A DNA stretch of 12,174 nucleotides, from assembly GCA_965369815.1 (NCBI GenBank), contig CBDUQS010000038.1, forward strand, positions 1 to 12,174. The letters are read 5' to 3'. This document shows, piece after piece, positions 1 through 5,946 of the stretch (position 1 is the first letter of the stretch; every line of letters begins with the position of its first letter). The notes beneath the pieces are model-generated. The model was not told the DNA's origin, did not search any database, and worked only from the letters and a program-made list of their open reading frames with translations. Both the position numbers and the translations under genes were made by a program. The stretch is from DAOWGG01 sp965369815. GTDB lineage: Bacteria; Patescibacteriota; Gracilibacteria; UM-FILTER-43-11.

Positions 1-1386
1 GTTGGTGAACCTATTTATATGAATTCGGATGGGAAGGTTGGGATTGGGACGGATAGTCCTAGTCTGGATTTTGAGGTGGTTGGTAACTCTAAAATGGATC
101 AATTGTTCGTTGATCAGGTTGTTACAGATGGCCTTGCCTCTACCAATAGTGATTTAGATTTAGTTGCTGATTATGGCATTAATTTATTGATGGATTCAGG
201 AGGCAGTGATTCAGATACGGGATTCCTTTCTATTAGAAAGCACAATACAAATGCATCTGATTCTTATTTTTATATTGATGATGGGGGGAAGGTTGGGATT
301 GGGACGGATTCTCCTGAAAAAGAATTAGAAGTGACTTCTAAGGCACCTGGTGGTGGAATAATGGCTTATGGAAATGCTGGTTCGAGTAGCGCAGGTCATT
401 ATTCGCCAGGTTTTACTCTTAAGGGAATCAATATTGATAATACAGCTTCAGGTGGTGTATTGGGTCTCTCATTAAGTGATGGTCATTTTTCTTCATCAGC
501 TAGTCGTGGTGATCTTATATTGAGAGTTGATGGTGATGATATTCACTTTAATACAAATACCACTGCTGCAAAGATGACAATCAAGGCTGATGGGAAGGTT
601 GGAATTGGAACGACTAGTCCTGATAAAAAATTTGAAATTTCTGATAATAGCTCTCAAATTCGTTTAACTGAAACAAGTACAGATAAACATTGGGATATGT
701 GGGCTGGTTATGATTTACATTTTAAAAATAGCAATGGTGATACTAGGGTGTATTTTAAGGAAAATGGGAGGGTTGGAATTGGGACGGAGAGTCCTGCTCA
801 AACATTACATGTTGAAGGTGGTACTTATGTAAATGGGAAGGTTGGTATTAATACAAGCTCTCCAAGTGCTCGTTTAAATATTGAGGCTCAGCGGGTTCAG
901 ATTAGCCCAGTAGGTGGATTCGCGACTATTTGGGAACCACCTCTTTTTCAGGCTAGGGGTAGGAAATTTTGTACTGATATTGGAGTGGCTGTGGGGCTTT
1001 GCGATCGTACTCCTGACGTAATAATTACCAATAGTGGCTTTGTTGGGATTGGAACGGATGACCCTTCTCAGGCATTGGATGTTCATGGGAATACGCACAT
1101 TACTGGTGATTTGACAGTTACTGGCAATATTAATAACTTTAGTATTACTGGTGAGTATTCAACAGGTTGTGATAATGATGCCTGTCCGGATATTCAACAG
1201 ATGGTAGATACTACTAATAGTATGTGTTATTTAACGCGGGTTCATTTTAGAGACATTCATTCAAATAACAATGTGGGAGATTGTATTGTTTATGTTTCTG
1301 GCTCCCATTGGTATCTTAAGGGGTATAATAACGAAAGTACCGATTCAGGTGATATTTATTGTAAAGCGCGATGCTTTGAGTGGTAG
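1..1386 (+). CDS. GKVGIGTxSP-repeat protein, probably cell-surface (5' end outside window)
   Basis: The frame is open from base 1 to a TAG at 1384-1386, so the gene probably begins upstream; the first ATG inside the window is at 19. The 461 visible codons hold six copies of a decapeptide-like motif (consensus DGKVGIGTxSP) at about 28-60, 283-315, 589-621, 763-795, 832-864 and 1033-1065. They are separated by variable Ser/Thr/Asn/Asp-rich, beta-type segments. Each motif is followed by a short amphipathic strand such as KELEV or QTLHV. The last about 70 residues are unlike the rest and Cys-rich (GCDNDACPD, CYLTR, DCIVYV, CKARCFEW), suggesting a disulfide-stabilised terminal domain. Such repeats occur in large secreted, tail-fibre-like or adhesin-like proteins of many bacteria and phages. 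I see no S74 chaperone domain at the C-terminus. An extracellular binding or structural role is inference; the signal peptide would lie outside the window. Confidence 0.75.
   Translation, partial: VGEPIYMNSDGKVGIGTDSPSLDFEVVGNSKMDQLFVDQVVTDGLASTNSDLDLVADYGINLLMDSGGSDSDTGFLSIRKHNTNASDSYFYIDDGGKVGIGTDSPEKELEVTSKAPGGGIMAYGNAGSSSAGHYSPGFTLKGINIDNTASGGVLGLSLSDGHFSSSASRGDLILRVDGDDIHFNTNTTAAKMTIKADGKVGIGTTSPDKKFEISDNSSQIRLTETSTDKHWDMWAGYDLHFKNSNGDTRVYFKENGRVGIGTESPAQTLHVEGGTYVNGKVGINTSSPSARLNIEAQRVQISPVGGFATIWEPPLFQARGRKFCTDIGVAVGLCDRTPDVIITNSGFVGIGTDDPSQALDVHGNTHITGDLTVTGNINNFSITGEYSTGCDNDACPDIQQMVDTTNSMCYLTRVHFRDIHSNNNVGDCIVYVSGSHWYLKGYNNESTDSGDIYCKARCFEW
28..1065 (+). repeat. Six dispersed copies of a GKVGIGTxSP-coding repeat
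   Basis: Six copies of a 33-bp coding unit occur at 28, 283, 589, 763, 832 and 1033. Copies 1 and 2 share an exact 24-bp stretch at 31-54 and 286-309 that includes GGTTGGGATTGGGACG. Copies 5 and 6 are more diverged (GINTSSP, GFVGIGTDDP). Spacings are 255, 306, 174, 69 and 201 bp, all multiples of three, so recombination between copies would keep the frame. Confidence 0.85.
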
Positions 1387-1407
1387 TTATTTCTATTTTA
1401 TGTTTTG

Positions 1408-1971
1408 ATGAAATTCCTTATGAAAAAAACTTTGATTGCCATCGGGTTAACATTCTCTATTTTAGTGATTATTTTTGCTTTAAATTTTTTTTTAAAAACT
1501 AATTTAGATAATCCGGATTCATCATTGCCTTCTCATAAAAATAGTATGGTTCCTGAGCCTATTGCCGATGAGATTCTCCCTGAAGATTTGGGTGAGCCTG
1601 ATGAATACATAGAGGATTCTAATGATGCACCTTTGGATGAAGCTCCCTTAGTAGCTCCTGATCCTATCAATTATTTTTTCATTGCTGAAATTACTAGTAT
1701 TAATGGGCTTTCGTTAGAAGTTAATGTTTTGGATGAAGAGGAAAGTAAGGTATTAAAAAAGCTTCAAGTCCAGCTACCGGAAGTTTTCTCCTCCCTCCCC
1801 CCAGATTTGAAAATAGGGACTTTCATTGGGGTTGAAACAACTTCGGATTTTATGAAAGACAATACCGTGAAAGCTGATTTGATTGGGCTTATTCCTTTGG
1901 TGGAAGTTCCTGAGTCGAAGCCTACCATTGCACCTGAATCACTTCCTATTGTTGATTCTAACCCAGATTAG
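1408..1971 (+). CDS. Membrane-anchored protein of unknown function
   Basis: I do not recognise the family. From the ATG at 1408 the protein has 187 residues. It has a short basic N-terminus and one hydrophobic segment at about residues 8-29 (TLIAIGLTFSILVIIFALNF), then an acidic, proline-rich linker to about residue 85. A compact domain follows (from YFFIAEITSING to about LIGLIPLVEV), then a second Pro/Ser/Glu tail. This looks like a type II anchored protein or a secreted protein with an extracytoplasmic domain. The TTG at 1405 and the ATG at 1420 are alternative starts; none has a Shine-Dalgarno sequence, and 1420 would give a classical signal-peptide start (MKKTLIAIG). It begins 21 nt after the repeat protein, so co-transcription is likely, and a hairpin terminator follows its TAG. 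Partnership with the upstream surface protein is inference. Confidence 0.7.
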   Translation: MKFLMKKTLIAIGLTFSILVIIFALNFFLKTNLDNPDSSLPSHKNSMVPEPIADEILPEDLGEPDEYIEDSNDAPLDEAPLVAPDPINYFFIAEITSINGLSLEVNVLDEEESKVLKKLQVQLPEVFSSLPPDLKIGTFIGVETTSDFMKDNTVKADLIGLIPLVEVPESKPTIAPESLPIVDSNPD

Positions 1972-1978
1972 AGTTAGT

Positions 1979-2020
1979 GATTTTTTATTTCAATCTCAAT
2001 AAAAAATCTGTATATTTTTT
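1979..2020 (+). terminator. Probable intrinsic terminator after the surface-protein operon
   Basis: There is a perfect 11-bp inverted repeat: GATTTTTTATT at 1979-1989 and AATAAAAAATC at 1998-2008, with an 8-nt loop. A T-rich stretch with a run of six T follows at 2015-2020. The stem is AT-rich and therefore weak, but its position 8 nt after the TAG and the absence of genes until 2048 fit termination. It could also work on the minus strand. Confidence 0.55.
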
Positions 2021-2047
2021 ATGAATTATTTTTTAATATAAAGACAA

Positions 2048-2323
2048 ATGAAAACTACTTGTAAACATCCCAAGTTAAAAATATCTTTACTCATCTGGCT
2101 CGTGCTTGCGACCCTCTACGTTGTACGTAGCGAATACAACCGTTTAAATAATTTTGTGGCTCAGCGGGCTTATCAGAGTGGCTTAACCGATGCAGTGACC
2201 GAGGTGCTTAAGCAGTCTCAGGAATGTGAGCCTTTCCCTGTTAATATTGGGGATCAAGGGGTTCAGCTAATTAATATTGCCTGTGTTCAGCAACTGGATG
2301 CGCCTGCGGTTCCTGCGGAATAA
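2048..2323 (+). CDS. Small single-span membrane protein, unknown function
   Basis: This 91-residue ORF starts at ATG 2048 and ends with TAA. A basic N-terminus (KTTCKHPKLK) leads into one hydrophobic helix at about residues 12-27 (ISLLIWLVLATLYVV). A probably extracytoplasmic region of about 63 residues follows, with a helical stretch (YNRLNNFVAQRAYQSG) and two cysteines (QECEPF and NIACVQ) that could form a disulfide. The C-terminus is PAVPAE. There is no Shine-Dalgarno; a TAATAT at 2034-2039 could be a -10 box close to the start, but I find no convincing -35. The base composition resembles its neighbours and the ORF sits between a terminator and the tuf promoter, so it is probably its own transcription unit. 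I do not recognise the family. Confidence 0.6.
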   Translation: MKTTCKHPKLKISLLIWLVLATLYVVRSEYNRLNNFVAQRAYQSGLTDAVTEVLKQSQECEPFPVNIGDQGVQLINIACVQQLDAPAVPAE

Positions 2324-2341
2324 TGTTTAATTTTTAATTCA

Positions 2342-2412
2342 GAATAACCAATTTCCAAGTAATTTCGAATTCAAAATTATTTAATTAAGAATTCTTTGGA
2401 AATTGGTTATTC
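2342..2412. repeat. 71-bp element with perfect 17-bp inverted ends
   Basis: The arms are GAATAACCAATTTCCAA at 2342-2358 and its exact reverse complement at 2396-2412. The 37-nt interior contains two GAATTC palindromes (2367-2372 and 2389-2394) that can extend the fold. No T-run follows, so it is not a typical intrinsic terminator for the small membrane protein upstream. It could be a miniature inverted-repeat element, a cruciform or an RNA-processing hairpin. I see no target-site duplication. Confidence 0.6.
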
Positions 2413-2426
2413 GTCATTGAACATTG

Positions 2427-2457
2427 CAAAAGTTTTTTGTAAACGAAAAAACTTTTG
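2427..2457. repeat. 12-bp inverted repeat overlapping the tuf -35 box
   Basis: CAAAAGTTTTTT at 2427-2438 and AAAAAACTTTTG at 2446-2457 are exact reverse complements around a 7-nt loop. The right arm overlaps the first three bases of the TTGACA at 2455-2460. It may be the terminator of the upstream gene placed back-to-back with the tuf promoter, an UP-element-like AT tract, or an operator. Confidence 0.5.
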
Positions 2458-2483
2458 ACATGGTGTCTATCAACTGATAGAAT
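2455..2483 (+). promoter_or_regulatory. sigma70-type promoter for tuf-rpsJ
   Basis: A perfect TTGACA (2455-2460) is followed by a 17-nt spacer and TAGAAT (2478-2483, five of six matches to TATAAT). Transcription should start near 2490, giving a leader of about 34 nt before tuf. The spacer carries an interrupted palindrome, CTATCA at 2467-2472 and TGATAG at 2475-2480, which could bind a dimeric regulator; that last point is speculation. Confidence 0.8.
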
Positions 2484-2523
2484 CTCCCGTGCTTATTTTA
2501 TAATTTTTAATTAAAAAAATATT

Positions 2524-3717
2524 ATGGCTGAAGGAACATTTGATCGTAGTAAGCCTCATGTAAACGTAGGTACTATTGGCCACGTTGATCATGGTAAAAC
2601 TACACTAACTGCTGCTATTACCACAGTTGCTGCTCATAAAATGGGTGGTGCTAACAAGGCTGTCGCTTTTGACCAAATCGATAACGCGCCTGAAGAAAAA
2701 GAACGTGGTATTACTATCGCTACTTCTCATCAGGAGTATGAAACTGAAAAGCGTCACTACGCTCATGTGGATTGTCCTGGTCATGCGGATTACGTTAAGA
2801 ACATGATTACGGGTGCTGCTCAGATGGACGGTGCTATTTTGGTTGTGAATGCAGCTGATGGTCCAATGCCTCAAACTCGTGAACACATCCTTTTGGCTCG
2901 TCAGGTAAATGTGCCTTACGTTGTTGTTTTCCTTAATAAGGTAGACACGGTTGATGATCCTGAATTGATTGACCTTGTTGAAATGGAAGTTCGTGAGTTA
3001 CTTACTAAATACGAATTCCCAGGTGATGACACCCCTATCATCCGTGGATCTGCTCTTAAAGCTCTTGAAAATCCAACAGGTCCAGATGCTGAACCTATTC
3101 TTGAGCTTTTGAAAACTTTGGATGAATACATTCCACAGCCAGAACGTGCTCTTGATAAACCATTCCTAATGCCTGTTGAGGATGTATTCTCTATTAAGGG
3201 TCGTGGTACGGTTGCTACTGGCCGTGTTGATCAGGGTATTGTTAAAGTGAATGAAGAAGTTGAGATTGTTGGTATCAAAGAAACTCGAAAAGTTATTGTT
3301 ACTGGTGTGGAAATGTTCCGCAAATTACTTGATCAAGGTCAAGCTGGTGATAATGTAGGTCTTCTCCTTCGTGGTATTGAGCGTGAAGAAATTGAACGTG
3401 GCCAGGTAATTGCTAAGCCAGGTTCTATCAAACCTCATACTGAATTTGAATGTGAGGTTTATGTATTGAGCAAGGAAGAAGGTGGACGTCACACTCCTTT
3501 CTTCAAAGGTTATAAACCTCAGTTCTACATCCGTACTACTGATGTAACTGGTTCATGTACTCTTCCAGAAGGAACCGAAATGGTTATGCCTGGAGACAGT
3601 GTGAAACTTAAAGTTGAACTTGGTTCTGCTATTGCTATGGACGAAGGGACTCGCTTCGCGATTCGTGAAGGTGGTCGTACTGTTGGTGCTGGTGTAGTAA
3701 CTAAGATCTTCAAATAG
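2524..3717 (+). CDS. tuf: Elongation factor Tu
   Basis: This translation GTPase carries aminoacyl-tRNA to the ribosomal A site. At 397 residues it is full length. The G domain shows G1 GHVDHGKT (19-26), the switch I sequence RGITIA (61-66), G3 DCPGH (83-87), G4 NKVD (138-141) and G5 SALK (176-179). Domains 2 and 3 follow, with RGTVATGRVDQG and the C-terminal GGRTVGAGVVTKI. The start MAEGTFDRSKPHVNVGTIG matches the family N-terminus. It lies behind the best promoter in the window and 129 bp upstream of rpsJ, the usual end of a str operon; fusA, rpsG and rpsL are not seen upstream here. There is no Shine-Dalgarno before the ATG, only an A/T-rich leader, notable for one of the most expressed bacterial genes. 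It ends with TAG. Confidence 0.98.
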   Translation: MAEGTFDRSKPHVNVGTIGHVDHGKTTLTAAITTVAAHKMGGANKAVAFDQIDNAPEEKERGITIATSHQEYETEKRHYAHVDCPGHADYVKNMITGAAQMDGAILVVNAADGPMPQTREHILLARQVNVPYVVVFLNKVDTVDDPELIDLVEMEVRELLTKYEFPGDDTPIIRGSALKALENPTGPDAEPILELLKTLDEYIPQPERALDKPFLMPVEDVFSIKGRGTVATGRVDQGIVKVNEEVEIVGIKETRKVIVTGVEMFRKLLDQGQAGDNVGLLLRGIEREEIERGQVIAKPGSIKPHTEFECEVYVLSKEEGGRHTPFFKGYKPQFYIRTTDVTGSCTLPEGTEMVMPGDSVKLKVELGSAIAMDEGTRFAIREGGRTVGAGVVTKIFK

Positions 3718-3726
3718 ATTTTTGAT

Positions 3727-3750
3727 CCCGACAACTTAATTGTTGTCGGG
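3727..3750 (+). repeat. Hairpin downstream of tuf
   Basis: A perfect 9-bp stem, CCCGACAAC at 3727-3735 and GTTGTCGGG at 3742-3750, has a 6-nt loop and starts 9 nt after the tuf TAG. No T-run follows (ACTATAAAG), so strong intrinsic termination is unlikely. It may partly attenuate transcription or stabilise the tuf 3' end relative to rpsJ. The CCCGAC/GTCGGG core recurs in the palindrome inside the transposase gene. Confidence 0.7.
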
Positions 3751-3777
3751 ACTATAAAGTTTATTTAAGACCAATAT

Positions 3778-3807
3778 CTTCATCCTTCGCCAAGGCTTCG
3801 GATGAGG
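3778..3807. repeat. Small palindromic element between tuf and rpsJ
   Basis: CTTCATCC at 3778-3785 pairs with GGATGAGG at 3800-3807 (one G-T), around the GC-richer TTCGCCAAGGCTTC. In one frame the element reads SFAKASDEDK. From memory, similar 'SFAKASEDK'-type palindromes are scattered through CPR genomes; I have not checked this. It lies upstream of the chosen rpsJ start. Confidence 0.45.
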
Positions 3808-3846
3808 ACAAGTCTCTTACAATTCGTTTCATTAACCCTTATTACA

Positions 3847-4179
3847 ATGGCTGAAAAGAAAGCTGCAAAACCTAAGCAGAAAATCCGAATTACTTTAAAA
3901 GCTTTTGATCACACTGTGATTGATAAAGCAGTAAAAATGATTATCGAGACAGCCGAACGTAGTGGGGCTATTATCGCTGGGCCAATTCCTTTGCCTACTA
4001 AGATCAAAAAGTTCACGATTAATAAATCTACCTTTGTGGCAAAAGATGCTCGTGAGCAGTTTGAAATGCGTATTCACAAACGATTGATTGAGCTTCGTGA
4101 GACTACAGCTACTACTATTGATTCTCTTTCTAATTTGGCTTTACCAGCTGGAGTCGACATTGAGATAAAGATGTTGTAA
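3847..4179 (+). CDS. rpsJ: Small ribosomal subunit protein S10
   Basis: S10 is a component of the 30S head and, as NusE, a transcription-antitermination partner of NusB. From ATG 3847 it has 110 residues, the family length plus a short Lys/Ala-rich N-terminal extension (AEKKAAKPKQ). The core begins KIRITLKAFDHTVIDKA, continues with AGPIPLPTKIKKFTINKS and the loop region AREQFEMRIHKRLIEL, and ends LPAGVDIEIKML. An in-frame ATG at 3802 would add 15 residues unlike S10 that come from the palindromic element, so I rejected it. The gene follows tuf as usual, but rplC does not come next: an intrinsic terminator and a 3.4-kb gap intervene. It has no Shine-Dalgarno and ends with TAA. Confidence 0.97.
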   Translation: MAEKKAAKPKQKIRITLKAFDHTVIDKAVKMIIETAERSGAIIAGPIPLPTKIKKFTINKSTFVAKDAREQFEMRIHKRLIELRETTATTIDSLSNLALPAGVDIEIKML

Positions 4180-4214
4180 TAACGTTGTAACGTCATAACG
4201 TTGTAACTTTTTTT
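4180..4214 (+). terminator. Intrinsic terminator of the tuf-rpsJ unit, built from 8-bp tandem repeats
   Basis: The stem GTTGTAACGT (4184-4193) pairs with ACGTTGTAAC (4198-4207), with two G-U pairs and a 4-nt loop. Seven T follow at 4208-4214. The same bases form three 8-bp units (TAACGTTG, TAACGTCA, TAACGTTG) plus a trailing TAAC, starting directly after the rpsJ stop codon. Each unit carries a TAA. Confidence 0.75.
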
Positions 4215-4240
4215 GTATTTAGGTGAATGTTTTGTATATT
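4213..4240 (+). promoter_or_regulatory. Possible promoter for the transposase gene
   Basis: TTGTAT at 4213-4218, a 16-nt spacer and TATATT at 4235-4240 would start transcription about 8 nt before the ATG, giving an almost leaderless mRNA. The region is AT-rich, so chance matches are common. Confidence 0.35.
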
Positions 4241-4254
4241 AATTGAATTTTGTA

Positions 4255-4821
4255 ATGAAAAAATATCGAAGACCGAAGCGAATTGTTTTTAAAGGCGCGA
4301 CGTATTTCGTGACATGTAAAACTTTTAACAATATTCCTTATTTCAGGGAATCTATTTTTTGTGATTTGTTTGTTGAAAATTTAAGGTTTTGTAAACAATT
4401 GAAAGGATTTTGGTTATTGAGTTGGGTTTTGCTTGATAATCATTTTCATTTAATGGTTCATCCGAATGATGAATTTGATATTTCGGAGGTGATGCATTGT
4501 TTAAAACGGAATTTTTCACACAATGCCAATATTATTAATGGAAATATCATTCCATCGGTAGGTCGGGATAATTATCCCGACCTACGGTTGTATGGAATGG
4601 TTGATAAATTCCGACAATCCTTTGTACAAAAATATTCAAATAAAAACCCATACCCAAAATTTAAATGGCAAGGGCGATTTCATGATCATTATATTCGAAA
4701 TGATAATGATTTTGATTATCATATGGAGTATATGACTTATAATCCTGAAAAACATCACATGCCGATTGATTGGCCATATATATTCACCAATTCACAATAT
4801 GAAGATTTAACAGATGAATAG
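4255..4821 (+). CDS. REP-associated tyrosine transposase (RAYT-like, HUH/Y1 superfamily)
   Basis: This is a single-strand DNA transposase or endonuclease of the IS200-like Y1 group. From ATG 4255 it has 188 residues (a TTG at 4243 would add four). The metal-binding HUH motif is HFH at 63-65 within LLDNHFHLMVHP. The C-terminal part has the family signature WQGRFHDHYIRND (139-150), and YMTYNPEKH at 159-167 should carry the catalytic tyrosine, probably Tyr159. The N-terminus (KRIVFKGATYFVTCKTFNN) is also family-like. No terminal repeats frame it like an IS, consistent with RAYTs, which are single-copy genes linked to short palindromic repeats. Residues 102-110 (VGRDNYPDL) are encoded by a perfect 28-bp palindrome. 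Key residues are present, so it may be active. It ends with TAG and lies in the block that splits the S10 operon. Confidence 0.85.
   Translation: MKKYRRPKRIVFKGATYFVTCKTFNNIPYFRESIFCDLFVENLRFCKQLKGFWLLSWVLLDNHFHLMVHPNDEFDISEVMHCLKRNFSHNANIINGNIIPSVGRDNYPDLRLYGMVDKFRQSFVQKYSNKNPYPKFKWQGRFHDHYIRNDNDFDYHMEYMTYNPEKHHMPIDWPYIFTNSQYEDLTDE
4548..4599. repeat. Large palindrome inside the transposase gene
   Basis: The core is a perfect 28-bp palindrome at 4558-4585 (half-site GTAGGTCGGGATAA, centre 4571/4572). After short mismatched loops an outer stem pairs CATTCCAT (4548-4555) with ATGGAATG (4592-4599). Total extent is 52 bp. It is translated in frame as part of the protein. Confidence 0.85.
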
Positions 4822-4848
4822 CTTTTATTTTTTTGTTATTATAAGTTC

Positions 4849-5832
4849 ATGAAACAAAAGCTTACCAAACAACAGGCGCAAGAAGTGGTGTGGAGGTTTA
4901 TTTATGACTTTCGTGATGCAGTGACGAAGGAGATGGGGGATCAGCTTGATTTTGTAATTATATACGGTTCGGCGGTTCGAAAGGAGTTTGTACCTGGGAA
5001 GAGTGATGTGGATATAACGCTTCAAATTTTTAAGGAGGAGGATCGGAAGTCAGTTGAAAAAAGGGCAACGGAGATTTTTTGGAAAATATCCAAGCGCTAT
5101 CCGCTTCTTGAATTTGAAAAATCCCTCTCTGTTTCAAAAACAAAAAAACGTAATGCGATTACGAATGTTTTAGAGAAATTGGAGCAGTCTTCTTTCTTGT
5201 ATGTTCCCGTGTTTGTTTTTGTGAAAGGGGAGATTGATTGGAAGAACGGAGAGCTTCATTCGGATAATCCTTTGATTAAAATTGGGCAAAGTTTACTTAT
5301 CCCACAGCGATCCGTATTCCTTCGCTTTAAAGAAGAAGGTGTTGTGCTTTATGGTCGCGATGTTCGAAAGGAGATTGAAATTAAGCTCACTATTATGGAT
5401 CGTCTTCGATTAGGGTCAGCTCCTCAATTCCTTAGCTTAATTGGCTTTGTTATTTCTTCTGTGGCGCCTAAAAAAGGCATTGGATACGCGGTGAAGGCTT
5501 TGCTTTACCAAGTGGATGCATTACTTACCGCAGTGGCGAGTTATCAGAAAATGGAGCATTCAGAGAAGATCGAGAAGAACCAAAAAGTACTTCTAGAAGA
5601 ATTCACTCACCGCTTGAGTCAGTTGCTTCGTTTGAAACTTGACCATACGAAGGGGAATCTACGTCCTTCCGATTTTGAGCTCTTTGAAGAGGCGATTGTT
5701 TTGAAGTGGGGTGAGAAGAAGCTGAATTACTTTCAGACGATCTGGTTTTGCTTAAAAGCCAATTGGTTTATTGTTCGTTCCAATGGGCGGGCGATTGCTT
5801 ATCTTATATTAAAAAAACTTCATTTCAAATAG
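4849..5832 (+). CDS. Nucleotidyltransferase-fold protein
   Basis: The 327-residue protein has a pol-beta-type nucleotidyltransferase core near the N-terminus. VIIYGSAVRKEF gives the GS motif (Gly40-Ser41) with Arg44, and SDVDITLQI gives the metal-binding pair Asp53 and Asp55. A third acidic residue may be Glu93 or Glu95 (LLEFEKS). The rest is mostly helical, with a central region (RLGSAPQFLSLIGF) and a basic C-terminus (LILKKLHFK). Substrate cannot be deduced: members of this fold modify proteins, RNA, antibiotics or toxin partners. I find no adjacent HEPN or MNT partner gene, so a toxin-antitoxin pair is unsupported. The ATG follows a TATTAT (4837-4842) by 6 nt, so a nearly leaderless transcript is possible. 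It ends with a TAG embedded in an 11-bp repeat and converges on the minus-strand phosphatidyltransferase gene. Confidence 0.75.
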   Translation: MKQKLTKQQAQEVVWRFIYDFRDAVTKEMGDQLDFVIIYGSAVRKEFVPGKSDVDITLQIFKEEDRKSVEKRATEIFWKISKRYPLLEFEKSLSVSKTKKRNAITNVLEKLEQSSFLYVPVFVFVKGEIDWKNGELHSDNPLIKIGQSLLIPQRSVFLRFKEEGVVLYGRDVRKEIEIKLTIMDRLRLGSAPQFLSLIGFVISSVAPKKGIGYAVKALLYQVDALLTAVASYQKMEHSEKIEKNQKVLLEEFTHRLSQLLRLKLDHTKGNLRPSDFELFEEAIVLKWGEKKLNYFQTIWFCLKANWFIVRSNGRAIAYLILKKLHFK

Positions 5833-5946
5833 CTTTCAGATTGCTTTCAGCTCATCCGATATTCATCGGATTCGCGCTTTCAAATTGCTGGGGTTTTATC
5901 AAAAAGCAATCTGCAAGCAATTTGTTAGCCATTTGAAAGCTATTTG
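5826..5946. repeat. Convergent arrays of 11-bp repeats spanning two facing stop codons
   Basis: On + the 11-bp grid reads CAAATAGCTTT (5826), CAGATTGCTTT (5837), three diverged units, then CAAATTGCTGG (5881). After an 11-nt spacer the minus strand, reading from 5946, has CAAATAGCTTT, CAAATGGCTAA, CAAATTGCTTG and CAGATTGCTTT down to 5903. The region is 121 bp, 11 periods of 11. The TAG stops of both converging genes (5830-5832 on +, 5942-5940 on -) lie in their outermost CAAATAGCTTT units. The facing arrays form imperfect inverted repeats and a small ATCCGAT/ATCGGAT hairpin lies at 5854-5871. It may act as a bidirectional terminator. Confidence 0.8.

Noticed and set aside
1..1386. Prophage tail-fibre locus
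   Set aside because: The repeat motif also occurs in tail fibres, but there are no other phage genes, no S74 chaperone domain, and ribosomal genes follow within 1.2 kb.
3802..3846. Upstream in-frame ATG for rpsJ
   Set aside because: The 15 added residues are not S10-like and derive from the palindromic element; the conserved start is at 3847.
4849..5832. Nucleotidyltransferase as half of a MNT/HEPN toxin-antitoxin system
   Set aside because: At 327 residues it is much longer than MNT antitoxins, and no small HEPN-like ORF with an RxxxxH motif lies beside it.
5748..5936. 62-codon ORF overlapping the 3' end of the nucleotidyltransferase gene
   Set aside because: Its second half is just translated 11-bp repeats and its first half is a shadow of the real gene.
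5826..5946. Possible CRISPR array
   Set aside because: Repeats are 11 bp, contiguous without spacers, degenerate and partly inverted; there are no cas genes nearby.
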